From: Salinibacterium sp. NK8237 | Lineage (GTDB): Bacteria; Actinomycetota; Actinomycetes; Actinomycetales; Microbacteriaceae | Direction of reading: 5' to 3' | Assembly: GCF_015864955.1 (NCBI RefSeq) | Contig: NZ_JADYWE010000001.1 | Coordinates: forward strand, 1,488,001 to 1,552,000 | DNA length: 64,000 nt | Shown: piece by piece, positions 26,295 through 34,803 of the stretch | Position numbering within the stretch: the first letter of the stretch is position 1 | Layout: every line of letters begins with the position of its first letter | The notes under the pieces: generated by a model | The model's database searches: none | Seen by the model: only the letters and a program-made list of their open reading frames with translations | What the model was told of the DNA's origin: nothing | Translations under genes and position numbers: made by a program

Positions 26295-27191
26295 TTGGAA
26301 CCAAAGCCGCACAAGACGTACGCCGAGCAGTTAGCGGTGCTGAAACGTCGCGGCATGTCGGTTGACGATGATGCTGCCGCTCTGGCGCTCCTCCAAAGGG
26401 CTGGCTACTACACGCTTAGCGGGTATTCGCATACGTTCAGGCTCAAGACCACACAGGGCGATCGGACTGAACGCTTCCGCGAAGGCACCGCTTTCGAGAG
26501 CATCCATGCTCTTTGGTCATTCGATAATCGCCTTCGAGCCGCTACTTTCGCCTCAGTACAGACAGTTGAAACCCATCTGAGAGCCCTCATCGGATACTCG
26601 TTGGGAGCGGTGGACCCGCTCATCCACGTGAAGCCCGAGCTGCTATCGATCTCGAAGATGCATGACTACCGGTTGTGGTCCGCAAAGCTGGCAAGAAAAG
26701 TAAAAGACTCACGCGAAGACTTTGTGATCCACCATCGCGACAATCGCGAGAATGTGATTCCCGTGTGGGTTGCCGTTGATGTTCTCGACTGGGGCGGACT
26801 TTCGTACCTCTACAGTTTTATGCCCATTCGCGAACGCGAAGCCGTGGCCGGGCACTTCGAGCTCAGCGCGGCTCAGCTCCTTTCATGGCTTCGCGCCCTC
26901 AACACCGTAAGAAACGTTTGCGCTCACCACTCGCGTTTTTTCAATCGCCACTACGCCGTATCGCCGAAGCTCACGAGACCTGGTGAAAACCTTGCTCTCG
27001 ACGAGATCGCCGTCTCGAAGCAGAGCACCTTTGGGATGTTGTCCCTTATTCGGCACCTTGGCTCACAAACTCAGGGGCACAATCAGAGATTGCTTCCCGC
27101 TGCCGTGTCCTCATTCCCGCCCGACACCGGACTTAACTTTGGTGCTCTCGGTACGACCGAAGACTGGCAAACCTTCCACCTCTGGAAATAA
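26295..27191 (+). CDS. Abi_2-family (AbiD/AbiF-like) abortive infection protein with HEPN motif
   Basis: 298 residues from a TTG at 26295. The N-terminus KTYAEQLAVLKRRGMSVDDDAAALALLQRAGYYTLSGY is the typical Abi_2 opening (EQ...LK.RG...D...A...L...GYY.LSGY), so the rare TTG start is preferred over the ATG at 26355. The C-terminal half contains LRALNTVRNVCAHHSRFFNR, where R206-N-V-C-A-H211 is an R-X4-H motif of HEPN ribonucleases. Such proteins act as RNA-cleaving toxins in phage defence. Base composition looks somewhat lower in GC than the flanking genes, compatible with transfer. A candidate structured RNA precedes it. Confidence 0.88.
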   Translation: MEPKPHKTYAEQLAVLKRRGMSVDDDAAALALLQRAGYYTLSGYSHTFRLKTTQGDRTERFREGTAFESIHALWSFDNRLRAATFASVQTVETHLRALIGYSLGAVDPLIHVKPELLSISKMHDYRLWSAKLARKVKDSREDFVIHHRDNRENVIPVWVAVDVLDWGGLSYLYSFMPIREREAVAGHFELSAAQLLSWLRALNTVRNVCAHHSRFFNRHYAVSPKLTRPGENLALDEIAVSKQSTFGMLSLIRHLGSQTQGHNQRLLPAAVSSFPPDTGLNFGALGTTEDWQTFHLWK

Positions 27192-27218
27192 GCTACGCCG
27201 GGCACAACGGGGCTTCAG

Positions 27219-27554
27219 CTACGCGCTTTCGGGCCGAGCGAAAGTGAGCGCCCACGACTGGGTGCCTTGTTCGGTGACGACCCAGCCATCCGCTTCGATG
27301 TCGTGGCGGATCTTCGCAAGGTGCTCGGCCATGCGCGGCGCGTACGCTTCATCCGGATTCATCGGATCGAACATGTGATTCGACGAGAAGGTTCCGCTTT
27401 CGTAGCGAGTGTCGCCATCTACCTTGCCAACAAAGCGCAGCGTTCGGTTGAACACTCCTGTTGTGTACGAGGTAAGCAATCTCGCCAGTTTTGAGATTTC
27501 GACGTCTTCGACTTCGATGCGGAGCAACTCGCGTTGTGCGTTCATGCGTCCCAT
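27219..27554 (-). CDS. Hypothetical protein
   Basis: 111 residues (MGRMNAQRELLRIEVEDVEISKLARLL...), soluble, with no signal peptide or helix and no family I recognise. A second ATG at 27545 is equally possible; AGG lies 6 nt before 27554. Normal amino-acid composition and codon use for the window support a real gene. It follows convergently after the Abi_2 gene with a 27-bp gap. Confidence 0.6.
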   Translation of the reverse strand: MGRMNAQRELLRIEVEDVEISKLARLLTSYTTGVFNRTLRFVGKVDGDTRYESGTFSSNHMFDPMNPDEAYAPRMAEHLAKIRHDIEADGWVVTEQGTQSWALTFARPESA

Positions 27555-27611
27555 AGTGCGCCTGAGATGCGCGTTTGTAAACGGGCCCGGCGAGGGAACC
27601 CAGCGGCAGGG

Positions 27612-28193
27612 CTACTCGTAGCCGTAGGTGAAGTGCCCGGCGTAGCGGAACCAGTCCCCCAGCAGCGGAGTGTGGAGCCGGACATCCACGTGCTGGCGTC
27701 CGTCGGCCCACGATTCGTCGACCGTGACCGTGGCGAGTGCGGGGATGCGGAGGCGGAGACCAGCCAGACGCAGCCATTGGCGATCGGAGCGCAACCGCAT
27801 GCGTCCATCCGTGACCGCGAGTTCCAAGCGCACTTCGAAGCCGCCGCGCCGCCCCAAGAAATCGTGCAGGTGACCGTCGACAACGCGCATCTCATCCTGC
27901 AAGGCGCGGTCGCGACCGGGGAAGTGGAAGGTGCGCACGGCGCCGAGGTCGCCATCCGCGGTGGGGGTATTGATGACGTCGAAGGGTACGTTGCGCGCGT
28001 ACTCCGGGAACAGGATGCGCTGCCACGCCATAAACGCCAGCACCGGTTTCAGGATGCGCAGCGGCGACCCCGCTACGTCGAACACTCCGCTGCCGACGCC
28101 AACGCACTGACCGCCATCGAAGTAGGGGCGGAGCTCAGGAGACAGCAGATCGAGCGAGGCGCCGAGCACTCGCCGGTAGACCGACTCGGTCAC
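27612..28193 (-). CDS. DUF4166 domain protein
   Basis: 193 residues. The sequence SVYRRVLGASLDLLSPELRPYFDG near the N-terminus and ARNVPFDVINTPTADG, FLGRRGGFEVRLELAV and GDWFRYAGHFTYGYE match the DUF4166 family, whose function is unknown. It starts within the stop codon of the MarR gene (ATGA), so the two are co-translated and presumably functionally linked. Confidence 0.8.
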   Translation of the reverse strand: MTESVYRRVLGASLDLLSPELRPYFDGGQCVGVGSGVFDVAGSPLRILKPVLAFMAWQRILFPEYARNVPFDVINTPTADGDLGAVRTFHFPGRDRALQDEMRVVDGHLHDFLGRRGGFEVRLELAVTDGRMRLRSDRQWLRLAGLRLRIPALATVTVDESWADGRQHVDVRLHTPLLGDWFRYAGHFTYGYE

Positions 28194-28738
28194 GATTGCA
28201 CCTGCTCTTGCGCCTGCTGACGTGTGGATGCCGGATGCGCGGTCGCCGGCAGGCTGGGCTCCTCACCACCGGCGGCGCCGGCAACCCCAGCACTCGGCTC
28301 ACGCAGCGACGTCACGCACCGCGACAGCAGATCGCCGAGCATCGCTTGTTCGTCCATGCTCAGGGTGGACTTCATCCGGTCCTCGACGTCTTTGACCGCA
28401 GCGCTGGCGGAGGCCAACTGGCGCCGCCCGCTCGCAGTGAGTTCGGCGGGGAGCACGCGGCCAGCGACGGGCTGCTCGGGCCGCGTAATGAGACCATCAC
28501 GCTCGAGGGATTGCAGCAAGACGTTCATCGCTTGGCGAGTAACGAAGGCTCCGCGGGCAAGCTCAGAGTTCGAGAGGCCGGGTCGTTGGGCCAACAGTTC
28601 GAGGCACGAGTAGTGCGTGATGCTCATCCCGAGCGGACGCAGCACGGCTTCCATCGACGACCGGAGTGCGCTGGAGGCTTCCTTCAGAAGGTAGCCCAGC
28701 GAGGTTTCGAGATCGATTCCGGCCGGCCGTTGCGTCAT
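28190..28738 (-). CDS. MarR-family transcriptional regulator
   Basis: 182 residues from the ATG at 28738 (MTQRPAGIDLETS). MarR winged helix at about 10-135: LLAQRPGLSNSELARGAFVTRQAMNVLLQSLERDGLI and the wing RVLPAELTASGRRQL. A Ser/Ala/Glu-rich tail follows. Two inverted repeats sharing TGTCA/TGACA lie at and just upstream of the start and probably mediate autorepression and control of the divergent glyoxalase-like gene. The longer reading frame to 28771 would run through these sites. Confidence 0.88.
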   Translation of the reverse strand: MTQRPAGIDLETSLGYLLKEASSALRSSMEAVLRPLGMSITHYSCLELLAQRPGLSNSELARGAFVTRQAMNVLLQSLERDGLITRPEQPVAGRVLPAELTASGRRQLASASAAVKDVEDRMKSTLSMDEQAMLGDLLSRCVTSLREPSAGVAGAAGGEEPSLPATAHPASTRQQAQEQVQS

Positions 28739-28782
28739 GTCAATATTCTGACATAGAGTGTGGGATGTCAACTAATTGACAT
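28738..28782. promoter_or_regulatory. Two inverted repeats, candidate MarR operators
   Basis: Site 1: TGTCA-N6-TGACA at 28738-28753, covering the marR start. Site 2: ATGTCAA-CTAA-TTGACAT at 28765-28782. Both share TGTCA half-sites. They fill the 62-bp gap between marR and the divergent VOC gene. Binding inferred. Confidence 0.6.
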
Positions 28783-28800
28783 GACGATTGAGGAGAAATA

Positions 28801-29169
28801 ATGACCAGCGCATCCGGCCCCGGCTTCATCTCACTGCAGGTTCGCGACCTCGACGCCGCGGGCGCTTTCTACGAAAAGTACCTCGGCTTGACCCGCCAGC
28901 CAGGCCCACCCCACGCGATCGTTTTCGGCACGACCCCGGCTGCATTCGCGGTGCGCTCCGCAGCTCCCGGCGTTGACCTCGACTCGGTCGCGCAACTCGG
29001 ACTCGGCGTCGGCATTTGGATGTGCGCTCCCGACACCCAGGGTATCCACGACACCCTCGCTGCCGATGGCATCACCATCACCTCAGCTCCCGTCGATGGT
29101 CCCTTCGGCCGCACCTTCACGTTCGCCGACCTTGATGGCTACCAGATCACGCTCCACGACGGCGCGTAG
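28801..29169 (+). CDS. Glyoxalase/bleomycin-resistance (VOC) family protein
   Basis: 122 residues, one VOC domain with two beta-alpha-beta-beta-beta units: FISLQVRDLDAAGAFYEKYLGL and GIWMCAPDTQGIHDTLAADGI, ending in FTFADLDGYQITLHDG. Ribosome-binding site AGGAG at 28791-28795. Divergent from marR, so likely its target. Substrate unknown. Confidence 0.87.
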   Translation: MTSASGPGFISLQVRDLDAAGAFYEKYLGLTRQPGPPHAIVFGTTPAAFAVRSAAPGVDLDSVAQLGLGVGIWMCAPDTQGIHDTLAADGITITSAPVDGPFGRTFTFADLDGYQITLHDGA

Positions 29170-29227
29170 CGCGCGGGCAGGCCTTGATAAGCGCTGATCC
29201 GCGCTGGAAAGCCTCGATACTTGTCAG

Positions 29228-30880
29228 CTACGCGACCTGCACGCCGATGCGGTGCCAGCCCTCGGCGCCGTCGGGCACGACCGGCACGGGGTCACCGGAT
29301 TGCGTGGTGCCTTCGGCATCCGTCGCCCGCACCTCAATGATGTGGTTGCCGCTCGTGGCTTCCCACTCGTAAACCCACTGCACCCAGGTGTCGACCGAGA
29401 TGGCGGTGGCGAGTTCTGCGGGTTCCCACGTGCCGCTATCGACGCGCACTTCGACACCGGCAATTCCCGTGTTGGGCGCCCACGCGACGCCAGCAACTGC
29501 GACGGTACCTGCCTCGACCGATGCATCTGAGGATGGAACATCGATGCGTGACTGCACCTTCACGGGGCCGATGGCCGACCATCCGCGGTCGGTCCAATAC
29601 GCCGTGGCGTCGGCGAAGCGGGTGACTTCCATTTCAACAACCCACTTGGTTGCCGAGACGTAGCCGTAGAGCCCGGGCACCACCATGCGCACCGGGAACC
29701 CGTGTTCGCGCGGAAGCGGTTCGCCGTTCATCCCGACGGCAAGGATGCTCTCGCGAGACTCTTCCTGTAGCGCCTCGATCGGGGTGCTCGCGGTAAAGCC
29801 GTCGATGCTGCGCGACAGCACCATGTCAGCCCCGGCGAGCGGCTTCGCCTGGGCGAGCAGTTCACGGATGGGGTAGCCGAGCCACATGGCGTTGTCGACG
29901 AGGTCGCCGCCCACCACATTCGACACGCACGACAGCGTTGCGGCAGTCTCCACCAAGGGCAGTGCGAGCAGTTCGGCGAACGTGATTTCGATCTCGTTCT
30001 CGACCATTCCCGTGATCTTGAGGCTCCACTCATCCGCATCGATGTTGGGCACAACGAGCGCTGTGTCGATGCGATAGAAGTCAGCGTTGGGGGTGATGAT
30101 CGGCGAGATGCCGGCAACCTCGAGGCTCGCGCCGGCGGGGATTGCGGGAGCGGGGAACGCCGCGGCGGGCAGCGTGAGAGCCGTGCGCACGGCATCCACG
30201 ACACTGGCACTGGCGTTGACGACGCGCGCGCCAGCACCGACGAGAACGGCACCGATGGATGTCACTCCCACGATGCGCAGAAAGTCGCGGCGCGACGCGG
30301 CCGGCACACGAGCGGGAGTAGCGGATGACCGTTGAGCGCTGGCGGCGCGCGCCGCCTCCGCAGAACCAGCGCGCGTCGTGGCGGGCGCGACCGGGGTAGA
30401 ACTCACCCAGCGTCGCAACCGAATCATGGTGAGGCGCAAGACCAGCACACCGGCGACAACGCCGAGAACGGTGGGCATCGGCCAGCTTGCGGTCGCTTGG
30501 GCGCGGGTCGTGACGGCGATCGTCGCAATCACTCCGACGAAGACAAGCAGGATGACGCCCCAGCTAGGCCGCGCGTACTCGGCGAGGCCAATTGCCACAG
30601 CGAGAATCAAGACGAGTAGCCCGACACACAGCAGCAACACGATCTTGTCATTGGTGCCGAAGAGCGCGATCGTGAGGTCTTTCAACCATGACGGCGCGAG
30701 GTCGATGACGAGGGAGCCGACCGCAAGCACGGGGCTGCTGGCGGGCGAGATGAACACGGCGAAGAACTCGGCGACGGCGAGCACAACGGCGGCACTCAGC
30801 ACGCCAAGAAGTGCCGACCAGGTGCGGATGCGCTTCACGCTCAGGTCGGCGGGTGGGGCAGTCTTCGTCGCGGAGGTCAC
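29228..30880 (-). CDS. Membrane-anchored molybdopterin oxidoreductase (sulfite-oxidase/YedY-like)
   Basis: 550 residues. About four membrane helices occupy residues 20-155, followed by a Thr/Ala/Arg linker. SRRDFLRIVGVTSIGAVLVGAG at about 197-218 resembles a twin-arginine signal and forms a further helix. The extracytoplasmic molybdopterin domain starts near 260; Cys318 in TLSCVSN is the expected Mo ligand, and FPVRMVVPGLYGYVSATKWV is a family motif. A C-terminal Ig-like dimerisation domain (about 450-550) completes the SUOX architecture. Substrate not predictable. No adjacent cytochrome gene, so the N-terminal helices may carry electron transfer or only anchoring. Confidence 0.88.
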   Translation of the reverse strand: MTSATKTAPPADLSVKRIRTWSALLGVLSAAVVLAVAEFFAVFISPASSPVLAVGSLVIDLAPSWLKDLTIALFGTNDKIVLLLCVGLLVLILAVAIGLAEYARPSWGVILLVFVGVIATIAVTTRAQATASWPMPTVLGVVAGVLVLRLTMIRLRRWVSSTPVAPATTRAGSAEAARAASAQRSSATPARVPAASRRDFLRIVGVTSIGAVLVGAGARVVNASASVVDAVRTALTLPAAAFPAPAIPAGASLEVAGISPIITPNADFYRIDTALVVPNIDADEWSLKITGMVENEIEITFAELLALPLVETAATLSCVSNVVGGDLVDNAMWLGYPIRELLAQAKPLAGADMVLSRSIDGFTASTPIEALQEESRESILAVGMNGEPLPREHGFPVRMVVPGLYGYVSATKWVVEMEVTRFADATAYWTDRGWSAIGPVKVQSRIDVPSSDASVEAGTVAVAGVAWAPNTGIAGVEVRVDSGTWEPAELATAISVDTWVQWVYEWEATSGNHIIEVRATDAEGTTQSGDPVPVVPDGAEGWHRIGVQVA

Positions 30881-31201
30881 AGGCGAATCGCTTCTTCCTA
30901 AGTAAGACGAGAGACCGTGGGTCTAGACGCCGGGCTGGACTTCGAACATCCTCTTCCAGAACCGCCGAAGCGGGAGGCATAACCCACCTTAGACGCGGCT
31001 GCTGCATGCACGGCGGTCGGGCTTCAAATGAGTCAAACACGTAAGAATTGCGAGGTTCACTTTGCGTCGCTAGGGCGTCAAACGAAACTGACATCATGGA
31101 ATCATTGAATCTGGCGGAACAGTTCCGCGCCGCCAACCCCGCAACCGGGTTGCTCGCGCTGCTCGACTGCCGAGAGCCCGACGCACCGGCGCCCCTAGCT
31201 C
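30881..31201. other. Intergenic region without recognised gene
   Basis: About 320 bp between the oxidoreductase start and the operator array of the first membrane-protein/YtrA cassette. A short open frame from an ATG at 31096 would encode 54 residues but has no ribosome-binding site and runs through the operators, so it is not called. Presumably holds the divergent promoter of the oxidoreductase gene. Confidence 0.5.
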
Positions 31202-31250
31202 AATGTACCCATTGCCTGCTACATTCAATGTACTTATACGCTAGTACATT
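31202..31250 (+). promoter_or_regulatory. YtrA-type operator array, copy 1
   Basis: AATGTAC at 31202-31208 and 31227-31233, GTACATT at 31244-31250, and ACATT-C-AATGT at 31221-31231. The pair 31227-31250 forms a 24-bp inverted repeat (7+10+7). The same elements with the same spacings recur at 35946-35994. A promoter-like TTGCCT-17 bp-TATACG overlaps the array. Likely bound by the YtrA-type regulator of the cassette. Confidence 0.7.
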
Positions 31251-31268
31251 TAAGGCCTGAGGAGCGCA

Positions 31269-32198
31269 ATGTCCACTCTCACCTTCATACTCTGGTTTGG
31301 ATTGCGCACCGCGATCATCGGCCTTGCAATCGCGGTGGTCTGGTGGATTGTTTGGGGCCGCAAAGACCGGTTGCCGAGGGGTGCCGTCGCCACCGCCACA
31401 CTCATCGCCGCGGGATTGGCGTTGATGCCAATGATGTACTTACTGGCGGCAAGTGTGGGATTTTTCGGCCCGCGGCCCCTGTTGGTCGAACAGTTTTGGT
31501 ACTGGGTTTTCGAGAGACGCATTTCATGGTCACTCGTATTAGGTCTCGTTGCGATCGCAGTCCTGATATTGCCCATCCACGCTCGCGTCGCACGCGGGCA
31601 AGCAACCCTCACCCATCGCACGCCCTTCAGCTTTGGACACCGGTGGTGGTTCGGTGGCACCGCCAGCATCATCGGCGCAATAGTCACGGTTACTGTTCTC
31701 GCCGGTCTCGCTTCCGAACCTGACCCTGAGGGCCTCTGGCGCAACTTCACCGTTGAGGGCGCAAACGGATCGACCTTCGGAACCACCATTTATGGCTGGT
31801 ACTACTCATTGCCCGCCTTGGCGCTGCTCGCAGCACTCATCGTTGTGACGCTGACCGCCCTGTGGCTCATCGCCCGGCCGCCCATCAGCGCCGACCACTC
31901 CAGCGATGTGTGGATGCGGCAACACAGAACCCGCAACGTTCTCGCCCTCGCATCCGGCGCACTCTTGCTCCACTTGGGCATGATCTTCAACTCTCTTGCG
32001 TCCACCGCCACATTGCGCGGCGGGGAAACCGTGGGTAGCACCGGCTGGGCTTCCTGGGGAACTCCGTTCGAGGCGATGCAACCGGCGCTAACGTTCTTGG
32101 GCCTCGTCGCCATGTCGCTGGGGTTCACCCTGTGGTTCGGCATTCTTCTCGCCGCAATCCCGCCGCGGCACGCTAGCGCTCCGTCAGTTCAATCATGA
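31269..32198 (+). CDS. Seven-helix membrane protein, cassette copy 1
   Basis: 309 residues with about seven hydrophobic helices and conserved loops HRTPFSFGHRWWFGG, LAGLASEPDPEGLWRNFTVEG and TIYGWYYSLPAL. I do not recognise a named family. It is clearly paralogous to the protein at 36017-36943, with long identical stretches in these loops. GAGGAG precedes the ATG. Its stop overlaps the downstream GntR gene by 4 bp. Genes paired with YtrA regulators are often ABC transporters, but no ATPase is present here. Confidence 0.82.
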   Translation: MSTLTFILWFGLRTAIIGLAIAVVWWIVWGRKDRLPRGAVATATLIAAGLALMPMMYLLAASVGFFGPRPLLVEQFWYWVFERRISWSLVLGLVAIAVLILPIHARVARGQATLTHRTPFSFGHRWWFGGTASIIGAIVTVTVLAGLASEPDPEGLWRNFTVEGANGSTFGTTIYGWYYSLPALALLAALIVVTLTALWLIARPPISADHSSDVWMRQHRTRNVLALASGALLLHLGMIFNSLASTATLRGGETVGSTGWASWGTPFEAMQPALTFLGLVAMSLGFTLWFGILLAAIPPRHASAPSVQS

Positions 32199-32560
32199 GG
32201 ATCTCGCTGGCGGGATCAGCCCCCGCCGCTGATCAAATCCGGGATCAGATCCGGGGGCTGATCGCAGCAGGGAGCCTCGCCGCTGGCGAACGCATCCCCT
32301 CCGTGCGGCAACTCGCGAAGGATTTGGGCGTCTCCCCCGGCACCGTCGCCAGAGCCTACAAAGTGCTGGAATCCGAGGGGCACCTGCGCACGCACACCGG
32401 GGGCGGCACGCGCGTCAGCACTACGGCATCCGCAACGCCGAAACCCGTTGCAGAAGCTGCTCGCGCTCTCGCCGACACAAGCATCCGCTCGGGGATTGAC
32501 CTCGAAGAGGCTACCCGCGTGCTGCGCGCAATTTGGGCATCCCGCCACAATGGCAATTAG
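32195..32560 (+). CDS. GntR-family regulator, YtrA subfamily, copy 1
   Basis: 121 residues: a GntR winged helix at about 5-75 (PAADQIRDQIRGLIAAGSLAAGERIPSVRQLAKDLGVSPGTVARAYKVLESEGHL) plus a short C-terminal helix pair, the YtrA size class without an effector domain. Coupled (ATGA) to the membrane-protein gene. Nearly identical in the DNA-binding part to the regulator at 36940-37305, so both probably read the same operators. Confidence 0.88.
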   Translation: MRISLAGSAPAADQIRDQIRGLIAAGSLAAGERIPSVRQLAKDLGVSPGTVARAYKVLESEGHLRTHTGGGTRVSTTASATPKPVAEAARALADTSIRSGIDLEEATRVLRAIWASRHNGN

Positions 32561-32606
32561 GCGATAACCGAGCGACAAGCCCATCAAGTTGAGCTACATT
32601 CGATTT

Positions 32607-33023
32607 ATGAATGTCGCGCAGCGTTCTCGTCTATTGGCAGCGATTGCGGCGTTGAGCATGGCGCCGCTCGCGCTTTCTGCGTGCAGCCCCGCTGCACCGG
32701 ATGGCCCTCCGAACGCCGTTGCGCCATCCAGCACGCCAACAGACGAATTCGCCTGGCAGCAGGAGCAACTGCAGGAGATGGCGGACGAGCTGTGGAATGC
32801 GGTCGAACGACAGTTTCCGGATGCTGTGAGGCCCGGAACAGAGCTCGTAGAGTGGAGCACTGCTCCGGCGCTCGGCGGCTCTGAACAGCTGCGTGACTGC
32901 CTTAACGAGACCTCAGCTGCGGAGTTCTCCGCCGAGGAGCGCGAGGTGGCGCACTACGTGTGCTTCGTGCAGTATCCCGTGAAGCCGGAGTACTCGACGG
33001 ACGACGCCGACACTAAGCCGTGA
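32607..33023 (+). CDS. Lipoprotein of unknown function
   Basis: 138 residues with a lipoprotein signal peptide: basic MNVAQRSR, hydrophobic stretch and lipobox LALSAC with Cys26. The mature part is short and acidic, with two cysteines; no family recognised. The ATG at 32607 follows TACATT by 6 nt (possible -10 with GCGACA 17 bp upstream), so the mRNA may be leaderless. Confidence 0.75.
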   Translation: MNVAQRSRLLAAIAALSMAPLALSACSPAAPDGPPNAVAPSSTPTDEFAWQQEQLQEMADELWNAVERQFPDAVRPGTELVEWSTAPALGGSEQLRDCLNETSAAEFSAEEREVAHYVCFVQYPVKPEYSTDDADTKP

Positions 33024-33119
33024 CCGGCCACACGGGCTCTCGCGGCCATTCGCCTCCTTCATCCCGCCTAGACCCATGCAACCGTCGTGTATTCGGTTCG
33101 CTGCTGCGAGAATCAGCCC

Positions 33120-33602
33120 ATGACAACAGTGAACGTCCGCCCCATGACCGCGAGCGAGTTTGACGCGTGGCAGCACGCAACAACCGCAGAGTTCGCTGCC
33201 GAGCAAGTCGTGATCGGGCGCTGGCCGCTCGAAGGTTCGGTCGAGCGGGCTGTCGCCGACAATGCCTCTCGGTTGCCGCAGGGCATCCACACTCCGCGCA
33301 TGCTGTTCCTGCAGGGAACGGATGCCGACGGCGCAACGGTCGGGCATGCGTGGGTCAGTCTCGACCACCCGCAAGGGTCACCCGACTTGGCGTATCTGTT
33401 CGACATCCAAGTGGTGGAAGAGCGCCGAGGTGAGGGCCTTGGTCGCGCCCTTCTGGCTGCGGTCGAAGCTGCTGTCGTGGATGCTGGGGTTCCCGCTCTC
33501 GAGCTAAACGTGTTCTGGCACAACACGCCCGCAGTCTCGCTGTACGACTCTTCGGGCTACTCCGTCACCACGCAGCAGATGCGCAAGACCCTTCGGTCGT
33601 AG
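33120..33602 (+). CDS. GNAT-family N-acetyltransferase
   Basis: 160 residues from the ATG at 33120. Acetyl-CoA site: LFDIQVVEERRGEGLGRALLAAVEAAVVDAG. The C-terminal LNVFWHNTPAVSLYDSSGYSV fits GNAT. Substrate unknown. The earlier in-frame start at 33087 lacks support. Confidence 0.86.
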   Translation: MTTVNVRPMTASEFDAWQHATTAEFAAEQVVIGRWPLEGSVERAVADNASRLPQGIHTPRMLFLQGTDADGATVGHAWVSLDHPQGSPDLAYLFDIQVVEERRGEGLGRALLAAVEAAVVDAGVPALELNVFWHNTPAVSLYDSSGYSVTTQQMRKTLRS

Positions 33603-33622
33603 CAGGCGAACCCATTCGCCCT

Positions 33623-33641
33623 GGTCGCTTTTACAGCGACC
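33623..33641. terminator. Hairpin between convergent genes
   Basis: GGTCGCT (33623-33629), 5-nt loop, AGCGACC (33635-33641). Lies between the GNAT stop and the convergent membrane-protein stop. There is no T tract beyond the loop, so the terminator role is tentative. Confidence 0.4.
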
Positions 33642-33643
33642 GC

Positions 33644-34648
33644 CTAGCGCAAAGCAGCCGAGCGGCCACGAAGGTAGCGCAACACCAAGCCAACAAGCAC
33701 CGCCACTCCGGCCGCGACCATAAGCGGCGGCACCACAAGGTCTGGCATCGTCGCTGCTAGCCGAAACACGCCGAACCCCGCGCTGGCCATTTCTTGAAGA
33801 TCAGACGCATACACCCTGCTTCCAGCGGCGTGACTGATCGCCGTCGTTAGGGCCGGCACGAGCCACAGCAGCATGAAGCTCACGAGCACCGCAATCACAC
33901 GCCCCACCGAGCGGATGCCGCACCATCCGGCCGCAATCCCGACCAGTATGGCCGGAACCCACCGCAGCACGCTCGCCGCCCAGCGCCGAAAGTCTTCTAC
34001 TTCCCCGTACTGCTGATTGGTCAGCGGATGCACGAGCTCGCCCAACCACGGCGCCAACGCCACCGCCGCCATCGCGTAGCCGATCAACGCGCCAGCGCGC
34101 GGAGCCCGAGCGATCAGCCAGAACACGGCAATCCCCACCAACATCGCGAGCGCCGCAACCCCGGTAACCGCCGCGAGGTAGAACGTCGCCGCACTGCGAT
34201 CTTGCAGCCCACCCTGCACAACAACGTAGGTTTGCACGATCGCGCCAAGCTGCACCACGATGAGCGAGAGGAACATCACCAGAACACCGCGCCGCGGCAT
34301 CCGGGATCGCAACACGCGCGCAAGAAGCCCGGCGACCGCAGCCCCAACCACCATCAGCCCAATCTCGGTGGTCAACGCATATTGGCTAAACGGCAGCAGC
34401 ACAAGCGGCATTTCGTCGGGCGCAGTCTCGGCCACCCACAAGTTTTGCAACGGCAAACGCAAGCCCTGAAGCAGCCACGGCAGCAGCCCAACCACCGCAG
34501 CGCCCACACCGAGGAGGGCGCTCATCCACACAGTCAATCGACGACCAGCGGATGCCTCACCCGCCGTCGCTGCAGAGCGATCCGCCTCCGCATCCCTCGT
34601 CATTGTTTCTGGCTGCTCGGCCGGGATTTCGCTCGCATTGTCGTCCAC
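33644..34648 (-). CDS. Polytopic membrane protein of unknown function
   Basis: About 334 residues with eight or so membrane helices after a hydrophilic acidic N-terminus (DDNASEIPAEQPETMTRDAEADR). Segments include VWMSALLGVGAAVVGLLPWLL and MLVGIAVFWLIARAP. No family recognised. The start is uncertain: GTG at 34648 has AGG upstream, ATG at 34603 is the next candidate, and the frame stays open to 34726. Divergent from the flavin reductase gene. Confidence 0.68.
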   Translation of the reverse strand: MDDNASEIPAEQPETMTRDAEADRSAATAGEASAGRRLTVWMSALLGVGAAVVGLLPWLLQGLRLPLQNLWVAETAPDEMPLVLLPFSQYALTTEIGLMVVGAAVAGLLARVLRSRMPRRGVLVMFLSLIVVQLGAIVQTYVVVQGGLQDRSAATFYLAAVTGVAALAMLVGIAVFWLIARAPRAGALIGYAMAAVALAPWLGELVHPLTNQQYGEVEDFRRWAASVLRWVPAILVGIAAGWCGIRSVGRVIAVLVSFMLLWLVPALTTAISHAAGSRVYASDLQEMASAGFGVFRLAATMPDLVVPPLMVAAGVAVLVGLVLRYLRGRSAALR

Positions 34649-34803
34649 AACGGTCAGCCTATGAACGTGTGTAGCAAGACGGAAGAGTATCGGTGAGAAA
34701 TATTCGATACAGCGCTCGGTGGCCAACGCGGCACATTCACAGGGAGGAATAGTGCGTGCCGGTCGATGTTGAAGTTGTTACGACCGACAGAAAGAGATCC
34801 GCT

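Noticed and set aside
31096..31260. 54-codon open frame upstream of the first YtrA cassette
   Set aside because: No ribosome-binding site, no recognisable sequence, and it runs through the operator array.
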